Assembly (NCBI GenBank): GCA_019352125.1
Contig: JABBNV010000029.1
Location: 7,129 to 16,840, forward strand
Length of the DNA: 9,712 nucleotides
Origin: Acidobacteriota bacterium
Lineage (GTDB): Bacteria > Actinomycetota > Actinomycetes > Actinomycetales > Micrococcaceae
Direction: 5' to 3'
Shown here in pieces: positions 1 through 6,033 of this stretch. The translations under genes were made by a program, and so were the position numbers. Every line of letters starts with the position of its first letter. The first letter of the stretch is position 1. The notes beneath the pieces are model-generated. The model did no database searches. It was not told the origin of the DNA and saw nothing but the letters and a program-made list of their open reading frames with translations.

Positions 1-382
1 CTCCGCGCTCAATGACATTCGCGCACAACTGGACGGGCTGGTTTATCCCGGTTTCGTAGCACGTACGGGCTATGCTCAGCTGGCTCATTTGCCTAGATAT
101 TTGACGGCCATTGAGCGGCGGCTGGAGAAGCTACCCAACAACGTGGCCCGTGACCGCACTCAGATGGCAACGGTTCAGCTGCTGGAGGACGATTACGACG
201 ACGCGGTGGCAGCACGGAAACCAGGCAGGGGCGCCGCGGGTGTTTCACCCGAGCTGGCAGCGGTGCGGTGGATGCTGGAGGAACTGCGCGTCAGCCTCTT
301 TGCCGTAGAGCTTGGCACGGCGCATACCGTCAGCGAAAAGCGCATCCGCACCGCCCTCAACAAGGCACTTTCGCCCAGCTGA
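1..382 (+). CDS. hrpA: ATP-dependent RNA helicase HrpA, C-terminal end (partial, 5' end outside window)
   Basis: The reading frame is open from base 2 and gives 126 residues before the TGA at 380-382. HrpA is a DEAH-box RNA helicase; in E. coli it rescues stalled ribosomes. What is visible is only the extreme C-terminus, the DUF3418 region found in long (about 1300-residue) HrpA proteins. Recognisable family-like stretches are LVYPGFVARTGY, HLPRYLTAIERRLEKLP and RWMLEELRVSLFAVELGT, ending near an ALNKALSP tail. The helicase motifs lie upstream of the window and cannot be checked. A TTG at base 89 could be mistaken for a start, but the conserved protein sequence continues upstream of it, so it is internal. 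The gene converges on the HIT gene with 25 bp between stop codons and no clear terminator hairpin in that gap. Confidence 0.85.
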   Translation, partial: SALNDIRAQLDGLVYPGFVARTGYAQLAHLPRYLTAIERRLEKLPNNVARDRTQMATVQLLEDDYDDAVAARKPGRGAAGVSPELAAVRWMLEELRVSLFAVELGTAHTVSEKRIRTALNKALSPS

Positions 383-407
383 GGACGGTGCAAATCCGCT
401 GTTCCGG

Positions 408-836
408 TTAGCTGTTAGGAACGGATTCGCCATGCCCCGCAGCGCGCAGTGCCGCACGGAGCTTTTCTGCATTGGCGTCAAGCACCGCCGGATCCGGGTG
501 GCGCTCCACGGTAGTGAAGTCGTAGTCCGCCATGGAGTTGACGGGCCACACGTGCAGGTGCAAATGGTCCACGTCGAAACCCATCACAGTCAGCCCTGCA
601 CGGGCTGCGCCAAAGGCTTCCATTTGCGCGGATCCTACGGCTGCGCTGACAGCCGTAAGCCTGGCCAACAAATCCGGATCAGCGTCCGTCCAACGGTCCA
701 CTTCGGCGCGGGGCACCACCAAGGTGTGCCCATCGCGTAGTGGTTCGATGGTCAGAAAGGCCACTACATCCGGATCTTTCCAGACGAACCTGCCGGGGAT
801 ATCCCCGTTGATGATCTTGGTAAAAAGCGTGGCCAC
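408..836 (-). CDS. HIT (histidine triad) family protein, probable nucleotide phosphohydrolase/transferase
   Basis: The 142-residue product is a small cytosolic HIT-fold protein. These enzymes hydrolyse or transfer phosphoramidate- or phosphate-linked nucleotides such as AMP-lysine or dinucleoside polyphosphates; the substrate here is unknown. N-terminal family features include FTKIINGDIPGRFVW (residues 5-19) and GHTLVVPR (36-43). The triad is His91-Leu-His93-Leu-His95-Val-Trp, and by family knowledge the middle His93 is the nucleophile. The start is GTG at 834-836, chosen because AGGAGAG (complement of 841-847) lies 4 nt upstream. That ribosome binding site overlaps the TAG stop of the upstream alcohol dehydrogenase gene (846-848), so translation is probably coupled. 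It is the last gene of a sulfurtransferase-dehydrogenase-HIT unit. Length is normal for the family. Confidence 0.9.
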   Translation of the reverse strand: MATLFTKIINGDIPGRFVWKDPDVVAFLTIEPLRDGHTLVVPRAEVDRWTDADPDLLARLTAVSAAVGSAQMEAFGAARAGLTVMGFDVDHLHLHVWPVNSMADYDFTTVERHPDPAVLDANAEKLRAALRAAGHGESVPNS

Positions 837-845
837 TGTTCTCTC
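837..845 (-). promoter_or_regulatory. Ribosome binding site of HIT gene, overlapping adh stop codon
   Basis: The complement of 841-847 reads AGGAGAG and lies 4 nt before the GTG of the HIT gene. It shares bases with the TAG stop of the dehydrogenase gene (846-848), so ribosomes finishing one gene are placed to start the next. This decides the GTG start. Confidence 0.75.
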
Positions 846-1895
846 CTAGAGGGTTGAGGTATCCAACACGAAGCGATACTTCACGTCGCCAGCAACCATC
901 CGGTCATAGGCCTCATTGATCTGCTCCGCCGTGACCATCTCGATGTCCGACACCACGCCATGCTCGGCACAGAAATCCAGCATTTCCTGGGTTTCTTCGA
1001 TGCCACCAATAAGGGACCCTGCATAAGCCAAACGACGGCGAATCAGGGTTCCAGGGTTCACCGGCGGCATCGCGGACGATGGCAGGCCCAGTTGGAACAA
1101 GGCACCGTCCAGGCGAAGTGTGCGGAAATACGGATCCAAATCGTGTGGTGCGGCCACCGTGTCAATAATGACGTCGATGCTGCGGCCGGCTGACTTCATG
1201 GACTGCTCATCCTTGGACAAGATCACCTCATCCGCACCGAGCTCTTTGGCTGCCTCAACCTTTGCTGCGGAGGTGGTGAAGACCTTGACCTCTGCGCCCA
1301 TTGCCTTGGCGATCTTGACGGCCATGTGGCCCAATCCGCCCAGGCCCACCACGCCTACAACGTCCCCGGGCTCCACATCGAAGTGGCGCAGCGGTGAGTA
1401 GGTGGTGATGCCGGCACAAAGCAGCGGTGCCACGGCGGCCGGGTCCAAATTGGTGGGAACACGGAGCACATAGTTTTCATTGACTACTACTGATTCTGAG
1501 TAGCCACCCTGAGTGATCTCGCCGTTTTGACGGGGATCCTTGGCACCGTAGGTACCGACATTGCCGTTTTCGCAGTACTGTTCCAGGCCCTCTTCGCAGG
1601 CCTCGCATTCCCGGCAGGAATCGACCATGCAGCCCACGCCTACTTTGTCACCTACGGCAAACTTGGAGACGTCCGAGCCGACGCGGCTAACAGTTCCAAC
1701 AATCTCGTGCCCGGGCGTCAGCGGGTAGGTATTTCCGCCCCACTCGCCACGGGTGGCGTGAACATCTGAGTGGCAGAGTCCGCAGAATTCAATAGCTATT
1801 TCAACGTCATGAGCGCCCGGTTCGCGGCGCTCAAGAGTGGTGGGTGTAAGCCCACTGGTGGGTGAAGTGGCGGCATAAGCTTTAACAACAGTCAT
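846..1895 (-). CDS. adhC: Zinc-dependent alcohol dehydrogenase, AdhC/cinnamyl-alcohol-dehydrogenase type, probably NADP(H)-dependent
   Basis: The product has 349 residues and is a cytosolic medium-chain dehydrogenase that interconverts alcohols and aldehydes. The GroES-like domain (about 1-150) carries the catalytic zinc ligands Cys41 (in CGLCHSD), His63 (in PGHE) and, further on, Cys160 (in LLCAGIT). A structural zinc site is formed by Cys94, Cys97, Cys100 and Cys108. The Rossmann domain starts near 180 with GLGGLG at 184-189. After the second beta strand the sequence TTSAAK (207-212), with no acidic residue, suggests NADP rather than NAD; this is inference. It closely resembles mycobacterial AdhC as I recall it (for example ETQEMLDFCAEHGV). 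The gene follows the sulfurtransferase by 13 bp and the HIT gene follows 9 bp later. There is no good Shine-Dalgarno sequence, but TAAGCT lies 6 nt before the ATG. The physiological substrate, possibly an aromatic or aliphatic aldehyde, cannot be read from the sequence. Confidence 0.9.
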   Translation of the reverse strand: MTVVKAYAATSPTSGLTPTTLERREPGAHDVEIAIEFCGLCHSDVHATRGEWGGNTYPLTPGHEIVGTVSRVGSDVSKFAVGDKVGVGCMVDSCRECEACEEGLEQYCENGNVGTYGAKDPRQNGEITQGGYSESVVVNENYVLRVPTNLDPAAVAPLLCAGITTYSPLRHFDVEPGDVVGVVGLGGLGHMAVKIAKAMGAEVKVFTTSAAKVEAAKELGADEVILSKDEQSMKSAGRSIDVIIDTVAAPHDLDPYFRTLRLDGALFQLGLPSSAMPPVNPGTLIRRRLAYAGSLIGGIEETQEMLDFCAEHGVVSDIEMVTAEQINEAYDRMVAGDVKYRFVLDTSTL

Positions 1896-1901
1896 ACCAT
1901 C

Positions 1902-1907
1902 AGCTTA
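1902..1907 (-). promoter_or_regulatory. Candidate -10 element of the alcohol dehydrogenase gene (possible leaderless start)
   Basis: The complement reads TAAGCT, a TANNNT hexamer ending 6 nt before the ATG, just upstream of the sulfurtransferase stop codon in gene orientation. No convincing -35 or Shine-Dalgarno sequence is visible. It could be an internal promoter giving a leaderless transcript in addition to read-through from the sulfurtransferase gene. Confidence 0.3.
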
Positions 1908-1908
1908 G

Positions 1909-2742
1909 CTAGGGCAACGGCCCTGATTCCACCGGCAACTCCGAGTGGTTGGACCATGCGGAGAATGAGCCGGGGTACAGGGCGGCGGAGATACCAGCAA
2001 CTTCCAGCGCGGCAATCTGGTGCGCGGCGGTGACACCGGAGCCGCAATAGACGGCCGTGGCTACCGGCTCCACGCCGAGTGCGGTAAACCTTTCGCGGAG
2101 CGCGTGAGGGGACAAGAACCGTCCTTGAGCATCGACGTTTTCCGCAGTTGGCGCACTCGTGGCGCCAGGAATATGCCCTGCCTTCGGATCAATGGGTTCA
2201 ACGTCCCCGCGGTAGCGTTCTCGGGCTCGGGCGTCGAGCAAGGTGCCGCGAGCCGGCCAAGAACCAGCATCTGCCGTAGAAATCACTGGCATGGCACCCC
2301 AAGAAAGCTCCACATCACCCACGGGTGGGTGTTCTTCGCCAGTAGTAATTTCTCCACCGCCGTCCCGCCACGCGGCCAACCCGCCGTCGAGCAGGGAAAT
2401 ATCGGCGAACCCTGCATGCCGCAATAACCACCAGAGGCGGGCCGCCGCCATGCTGGCTGAGTCATCGTAGGCCACCACGGTGTCCCCTTGGCGAATACCC
2501 CAACGGCGGGCGGAATCCTGAAAGTCCTCGGGACTAGGCAGCGGGTGTCGGCCATCCTGCGGCGTGCCATGGCCGGCAAGATCCGTTTCAAGGTCTACAA
2601 AGAATGCACCCGGGAGGTGCCCGGCGGCGTACTTTTCACGCCCAAGTGCGTCGCCTAATTGCCACCGGACGTCCAAGAGCACCAGGCGCTGCCCGGCGGC
2701 GAGTTGTTGGCGGAGCTCCGCTGCGCTGATGAGTGTCTGCAT
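1909..2742 (-). CDS. sseA: Two-domain sulfurtransferase (rhodanese family), 3-mercaptopyruvate sulfurtransferase type
   Basis: The product has 277 residues when started at the ATG at 2740-2742. Two tandem rhodanese domains are visible: an inactive N-terminal one (about 5-130, with LLDVRW at 22-27, AGHLPGA at 40-46 and Asp residues at 93-94 where a catalytic loop would be) and an active C-terminal one (about 150-270, with AGHIPGA at 188-194). The catalytic loop is Cys233-Gly-Ser-Gly-Val-Thr-Ala. CGSGVT loops are typical of 3-mercaptopyruvate sulfurtransferases, whereas thiosulfate enzymes usually have CRKGVT, so transfer of sulfur from 3-mercaptopyruvate to a thiol or cyanide acceptor is inferred. 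The frame stays open to 2904, but the extra 54 residues are not rhodanese-like and would overlap the divergent gene. Family similarity starts right after this ATG. The gene heads the unit with adh and HIT and is divergent from a cysteine desulfhydrase. Confidence 0.88.
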   Translation of the reverse strand: MQTLISAAELRQQLAAGQRLVLLDVRWQLGDALGREKYAAGHLPGAFFVDLETDLAGHGTPQDGRHPLPSPEDFQDSARRWGIRQGDTVVAYDDSASMAAARLWWLLRHAGFADISLLDGGLAAWRDGGGEITTGEEHPPVGDVELSWGAMPVISTADAGSWPARGTLLDARARERYRGDVEPIDPKAGHIPGATSAPTAENVDAQGRFLSPHALRERFTALGVEPVATAVYCGSGVTAAHQIAALEVAGISAALYPGSFSAWSNHSELPVESGPLP

Positions 2743-2811
2743 AGGGTTCACCTTAGCCTTTTGCGGCGCTGCACCGGCTGGCCCCAAGGCCACTCCCCTA
2801 TGCTGGAAACT
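2743..2811. promoter_or_regulatory. Divergent promoter region between sulfurtransferase and cysteine desulfhydrase
   Basis: These 69 bp must hold the promoters of both genes. On the + strand TATGCT (2799-2804) ends exactly 7 nt before the desulfhydrase ATG. On the - strand TAAGGT (complement of 2750-2755) ends exactly 7 nt before the sulfurtransferase ATG. Both fit the actinobacterial TANNNT -10 pattern for leaderless messages. No clear -35 hexamer is seen for either. For the sulfurtransferase, AAGG within the same hexamer could instead act as a ribosome site. Confidence 0.45.
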
Positions 2812-3918
2812 ATGAATTTTCTCGCAAATGCCCCCGCCACAGCATGGACGCACCAAGCCATCCGGAAGATTGAGGCAGAGAAAAACCGTTCCGCGGATAC
2901 CCACCTATACCGGGTACCGCTGCCAGAGCAGTGGGGCATCCAGGTGTACCTTAAGGATGAGTCGACCCACCGTTCCGGTAGCCTCAAACATCGCTTGGCC
3001 AGATCACTATTTTTATTTGGCCTAGTAAACGGCTGGATAGCTGAAGGCACCACCGTAGTGGAGGCTAGTTCCGGCAGTACAGCCGTTTCCGAGGCGTATT
3101 TTGCCCAGATTCTGGGGCTGCCGTTTATTGCCGTGATGCCCCGGAGCACCAGCGGGGAGAAAATCGCGCTGATTGAACAATACGGCGGCACCTGCCATTT
3201 TGTTGAGACCTCCGGAGAGATCTACGCCGCAGCTCAGCAGCTGGCCGGACAAACCGGCGGCCACTACATGGATCAGTTCACCTACGCGGAACGAGCCACG
3301 GACTGGCGCGGCAACAACAACATTGCCGAGTCGATTTTTGAGCAGCTGGCTTTAGAAGTGCATCCGCTTCCGCGGTGGATCGTGGTGGGCGCTGGCACTG
3401 GAGGCACCAGCGCCACCATTGGCCGGTACCTGCGCTACAACTGCTTTCCCACCCAACTGGCAGTGGTGGATCCGGAGAATTCCGCGTTTTACCCGGGGTG
3501 GCACAACGGAGATCCCAACTTTGCCACCGGTATGGCATCGCGCATTGAGGGCATCGGCCGCCCACGGATGGAGCCCAGCTTTGTGCCCAGCGTGATTGAC
3601 ACGATGATGCAGGTACCTGATGCAGCATCCATCGCGGCCATGGAGCAACTGCGCAGCCTGGCAGGCCTCAATGCCGGGCCGTCCACCGGCACAAACCTGT
3701 GGGGCGTATGGCAACTAGCAGCGGACATGATGGCCCGCGGGGAGCACGGCAGCATTGTCTCGCTGATGTGCGATAGCGGAGACCGCTACGACGCCAGCTA
3801 CAACGACCCCGCTTGGCTTCGTGCCAAGGGCCTGGACCCCGCACCCTACGCGCGAACCATCACGAACTTCTTCGCCACTGGAAAGTGGTCTGCACAGAGT
3901 GCGCAGAACAGTTTCTAG
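2812..3918 (+). CDS. cds1: PLP-dependent cysteine desulfhydrase (Cds1/Rv3684-like, cysteine synthase fold)
   Basis: The product has 368 residues and belongs to the fold type II PLP enzymes, in the branch containing mycobacterial Rv3684 (Cds1). Rv3684 has been described as degrading L-cysteine to pyruvate, ammonia and H2S. Lys59 in SGSLKHR is the expected PLP Schiff-base lysine. The ASSGST loop (85-90) should bind the substrate carboxylate, and GAGTGGTS (193-200) is the PLP phosphate-binding loop. The branch-typical stretch HYMDQFTYAERATDWRG (151-167) is present, as is CDSGDRY (320-326). Start: the ATG at 2812 is preferred to one at 2800, which sits inside a -10-like hexamer, because TATGCT ends exactly 7 nt before 2812 and suggests a leaderless message. 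The extension back to 2659 runs inside the sulfurtransferase gene and is not family-like. The stop codon overlaps that of the convergent metallo-hydrolase gene. An alternative role as a cysteine synthase is less likely. Confidence 0.87.
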   Translation: MNFLANAPATAWTHQAIRKIEAEKNRSADTHLYRVPLPEQWGIQVYLKDESTHRSGSLKHRLARSLFLFGLVNGWIAEGTTVVEASSGSTAVSEAYFAQILGLPFIAVMPRSTSGEKIALIEQYGGTCHFVETSGEIYAAAQQLAGQTGGHYMDQFTYAERATDWRGNNNIAESIFEQLALEVHPLPRWIVVGAGTGGTSATIGRYLRYNCFPTQLAVVDPENSAFYPGWHNGDPNFATGMASRIEGIGRPRMEPSFVPSVIDTMMQVPDAASIAAMEQLRSLAGLNAGPSTGTNLWGVWQLAADMMARGEHGSIVSLMCDSGDRYDASYNDPAWLRAKGLDPAPYARTITNFFATGKWSAQSAQNSF

Positions 3919-4586
3919 AGCTCCACGCTCTCGCCAGCTGTCAGGTGTTTGAACGTGGTTCCGTAGGCGGCACCAATCCTCGCAACGTGGCTTTCAGAGA
4001 GGCCTATACCCTGCTCATTGAGCAACGCATCGTGGATCTGGAAGGCACGCTCGGCGCGCACCGACACTACAAAGTCAATCACTTCCCCCACCTTGGACCA
4101 TGGTGCATGAATCGGCACCAGCAGGGTCTTGACGGCTGCCCCATCGGGAACTGAAAAAGAGTCTCCCGGGTGATATACGTCGTCGTCAATCAACACGCCC
4201 ACGTTCGCCACCATGGGGATGGCCGAGTGAATGAGCGCGTGCTGGCCACCGAACGTCCGCAGCGAGAAACCACTGACCTCCAGCTGCTGACCCGGCGCTA
4301 ATTCCAGCACCCGGTCCGCTGCATCCGCGGCCTCCGCCAGCACCGCAGCGCGCGCCACTGCCGGTGCATATACCGTCAGCTCGGAGTTGACTGCCAATGC
4401 GGCTGCAAGAGCTTTGGGATCCACATGGTCCGCGTGCTCGTGCGTGATCACAACAGCGTGCGCGCCAGCCAGCGCAGTTTCAGTCTCCGAAAACACGCCT
4501 GGATCCAGCACCAGGACCTGCGTAGCGCCGTCGTTGCCTGTTTTTTCCAAACGGACACAGGCATGGGTGTACTTGGTAAGTTTCAT
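3915..4586 (-). CDS. Metallo-beta-lactamase-fold hydrolase, UlaG/Lactamase_B_3-like
   Basis: The 223-residue product has the metallo-beta-lactamase fold in its short, UlaG-like form. The metal-binding motif is THEHADH (His49, His51, Asp53, His54). Further probable ligands are His116 in GGQHA, His139 and Asp142 in YHPGD, and His185 in QIHD. No signal peptide or membrane segment is seen, so a cytosolic enzyme is likely. Members of this group hydrolyse lactones, cyclic phosphates or other esters, and the substrate cannot be assigned here. No ribosome binding site is properly spaced: AGAGGT abuts the ATG. However, TAGGCT lies 6 nt upstream, which suggests a leaderless message. The gene is divergent from zur (132-bp gap) and converges on the cysteine desulfhydrase with a 4-bp overlap. 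Its association with either neighbour is unproven. Confidence 0.85.
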   Translation of the reverse strand: MKLTKYTHACVRLEKTGNDGATQVLVLDPGVFSETETALAGAHAVVITHEHADHVDPKALAAALAVNSELTVYAPAVARAAVLAEAADAADRVLELAPGQQLEVSGFSLRTFGGQHALIHSAIPMVANVGVLIDDDVYHPGDSFSVPDGAAVKTLLVPIHAPWSKVGEVIDFVVSVRAERAFQIHDALLNEQGIGLSESHVARIGAAYGTTFKHLTAGESVEL

Positions 4587-4674
4587 ACCTCTAGCCTAGA
4601 ACTTCGGTATGAGTGAATCCAGCGAGGGCGCCCAACAAGCCCCCCGCCCCCGGGCCCCGAGTGCCGATGTGCGT

Positions 4675-4680
4675 TAGGAT
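4675..4680 (+). promoter_or_regulatory. Candidate -10 element of zur
   Basis: TAGGAT fits the TANNNT actinobacterial -10 pattern. Transcription would start near 4687, inside the putative Zur box, giving a leader of about 32 nt. No -35 consensus is visible at the expected distance. Confidence 0.4.
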
Positions 4681-4694
4681 GAGAAGCATTATCA
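4680..4694 (+). promoter_or_regulatory. Putative Zur box upstream of zur
   Basis: TGAGAAGCATTATCA is a 7-1-7 imperfect inverted repeat; 5 of 7 half-site positions match (TGAGAAG against the complement of ATTATCA, TGATAAT). It resembles the AT-rich 15-bp actinobacterial Zur operator with an AAT-N-ATT core. It begins on the last base of a TAGGAT -10-like hexamer, so bound repressor would cover the likely start point. The site lies 24 nt upstream of the zur ATG. Confidence 0.55.
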
Positions 4695-4718
4695 ACAAGC
4701 TGTGAAAGTGAGCAAGCA

Positions 4719-5171
4719 ATGTGCCCTGGTGGAACGCCCCGCGCTGCGGCGGCCGCACCCCCTGAGCCGCGCGTCACCAAGCAACGTGTGGCCGTGGGCG
4801 ATGCATTGGACACCCTCAATGACTTCGTCACCACTCAAGAGTTGCACCGTTTAATGGCCGACGACGGCGCCTCCGTATCGCTGGCCACAACGTACCGGAT
4901 CCTGCAATCATTGGCCGATGACGGCCTGGTTGATGTGCTGCGCAATGGCGACGGGGAAGCGATTTACCGCCGCTGCTCCGTCTCCGCTCACCACCACCAC
5001 CTACTGTGCAGGAATTGCGGCAAGGCGGTGGAGATCGAGGCACCAGCAGTGGAAGCCTGGGCGGCAAAGACTGCTGCCACGCACGGTTTCACCTCGGTCA
5101 ATCACACTGTGGAGATCTTCGGCATCTGCCCGGAGTGCAGTGCTGCTAGCCAGCCCGCAACGCAGCCGTAG
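4719..5171 (+). CDS. zur: Zinc uptake regulator Zur (Fur family)
   Basis: The product has 150 residues. Fur-family repressors bind operators when loaded with metal. The winged helix lies at about 20-80 (TTQELH at 38-43, SLATTYRILQSL at 53-64). The structural zinc site is Cys97, Cys100, Cys137 and Cys140. Aligned by eye with mycobacterial FurB (Zur), the regulatory ligands are also present: Asp72, Cys86, the run His91-His94, Glu112 and His129. This supports a zinc sensor rather than Fur or PerR. The Ala/Pro-rich residues 8-18 form a short N-terminal extension; no in-frame upstream start was seen, so the ATG at 4719 is used, with a weak GTGAG ribosome site upstream. A TAGGAT -10-like hexamer and a Zur-box-like 15-mer lie upstream, suggesting autoregulation. 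The 3' end overlaps the end of convergent znuB by 26 bp. Confidence 0.9.
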   Translation: MCPGGTPRAAAAAPPEPRVTKQRVAVGDALDTLNDFVTTQELHRLMADDGASVSLATTYRILQSLADDGLVDVLRNGDGEAIYRRCSVSAHHHHLLCRNCGKAVEIEAPAVEAWAAKTAATHGFTSVNHTVEIFGICPECSAASQPATQP

Positions 5172-6033
5172 CCTGCCGCCCGCCCCAGCCGCGTCGCCGT
5201 CGTACTGCGCCTATGCCACGGCTCACTAGGTAGATCATGAAGGACAAGGTAGTCACGTAGGGGCTGATGGGGATGCTGCCCCCCAGCGCCAGCATAATGC
5301 CGCCTACGGTAGCGACCATGGCAAACACCACGCTGAGCACCACCACCTTGACCGGCGTCGCAGTGACTTTCAAGGCTGCCGCTGCGGGAGTGATCACCAG
5401 GGCCAGCACCAACAGGGCTCCCACAATCTGGATGGAAAGAGCTACTGCCACGCCCAGCAATACCATGAACGTCAGGGAGAGTCCCCGCACGGGCACTCCC
5501 CTGGCCTGCGCAATGTCCGGATCCGCGCTGGCAAACGTGAGGGGGCGCCAGATAGCCAGTAGCCCAATCACCACCACAGCCGCGGTTCCCACCAGAACGT
5601 TCAGGGCGGTTGAGTCCACGGCAACAATTTGCCCAGTGAGCAAGCCAAACTTGTTGGCTGCCCGGCCCTGATACAGAGACAGGAAGAGAATGCCCAGACC
5701 CAGGCCAAAGGGCATAATCACCCCAATAGTCGAGTTCTTGTCCCGCGCTCTGACACCCATGATGCCAATGAGGACGGCGGCGGCCACGGAGCCCACGAGA
5801 GAACCAGCCACTACGTTGGCGCCCACCAACAGCGCCAGCGCCGCACCAGCAAAGGACAATTCGGCAATGCCGTGGACGGCAAAGGCCAGGTCACGCATCA
5901 TCACGAACGTGCCAATGAGGCCGCCCACTAGTCCCAGGACGGCCCCGGCAATGATGGAATCCCGGAACAGCGGCAACAGCTCACCGTAATTATCAAAGTT
6001 GAAGATGGCATGCAGAATGTCTTGAAGGCTCAC
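5146..6033 (-). CDS. znuB: Zinc ABC transporter permease ZnuB
   Basis: The 295-residue product is a polytopic membrane protein of the ABC-3 (ZnuB/MntB/TroC) family, which forms the metal channel of a cluster A-I importer. About eight or nine hydrophobic segments can be seen, for example near 27-46, 78-95, 103-122, 145-163, 186-221, 230-250 and 258-275. Family-typical stretches are FVMMRDLAFAVHGIAELSFAG (43-63, of which AFAVHGIAELSFAG is the most telling part) and VGALLVLALVITPAAAA (204-220). The tail is basic (RRRRGW), consistent with a cytosolic C-terminus. The start is GTG at 6031-6033, overlapping the TGA stop of znuC in a GTGA unit, with a strong GGAGGTG ribosome site (complement of 6039-6045) 5 nt upstream. 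It is the last gene of znuA-znuC-znuB. Its final 26 bp overlap the 3' end of zur on the other strand. Confidence 0.92.
   Translation of the reverse strand: MSLQDILHAIFNFDNYGELLPLFRDSIIAGAVLGLVGGLIGTFVMMRDLAFAVHGIAELSFAGAALALLVGANVVAGSLVGSVAAAVLIGIMGVRARDKNSTIGVIMPFGLGLGILFLSLYQGRAANKFGLLTGQIVAVDSTALNVLVGTAAVVVIGLLAIWRPLTFASADPDIAQARGVPVRGLSLTFMVLLGVAVALSIQIVGALLVLALVITPAAAALKVTATPVKVVVLSVVFAMVATVGGIMLALGGSIPISPYVTTLSFMIYLVSRGIGAVRRRRGWGGRQATAALRAG

Larger units (their letters stand above)
4587..4718. promoter_or_regulatory. Divergent promoter region between metallo-hydrolase gene and zur
   Basis: This 132-bp gap holds a TAGGCT hexamer (complement of 4593-4598) 6 nt before the metallo-hydrolase ATG, inside a perfect 5-1-5 inverted repeat TCTAGCCTAGA (4590-4600). 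A very C-rich stretch runs about 4640-4658. Near zur there is a TAGGAT -10-like hexamer (4675-4680) and a Zur-box-like site (4680-4694). I see no small gene in it. Confidence 0.5.

Noticed and set aside
383..407. Terminator between hrpA and the HIT gene
   Set aside because: The 25-bp gap has no stem of useful length and no T-tract.
312..740. 142-codon + strand open frame across the end of hrpA and the HIT gene
   Set aside because: It is a shadow of two genes with clear family motifs in other frames and has no recognisable protein features.
2659..2811. 51-codon upstream extension of the desulfhydrase frame
   Set aside because: It lies mostly inside the sulfurtransferase gene on the other strand, is not family-like, and includes the candidate promoter hexamer.
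2743..2904. 54-codon N-terminal extension of the sulfurtransferase frame
   Set aside because: It has no rhodanese similarity, would overlap the divergent desulfhydrase gene, and family-like sequence begins right at the ATG at 2740-2742.
4640..4658. C-rich stretch as a G-quadruplex or terminator
   Set aside because: The runs are interrupted and there is no clear stem with a T-tract; composition alone is not enough.
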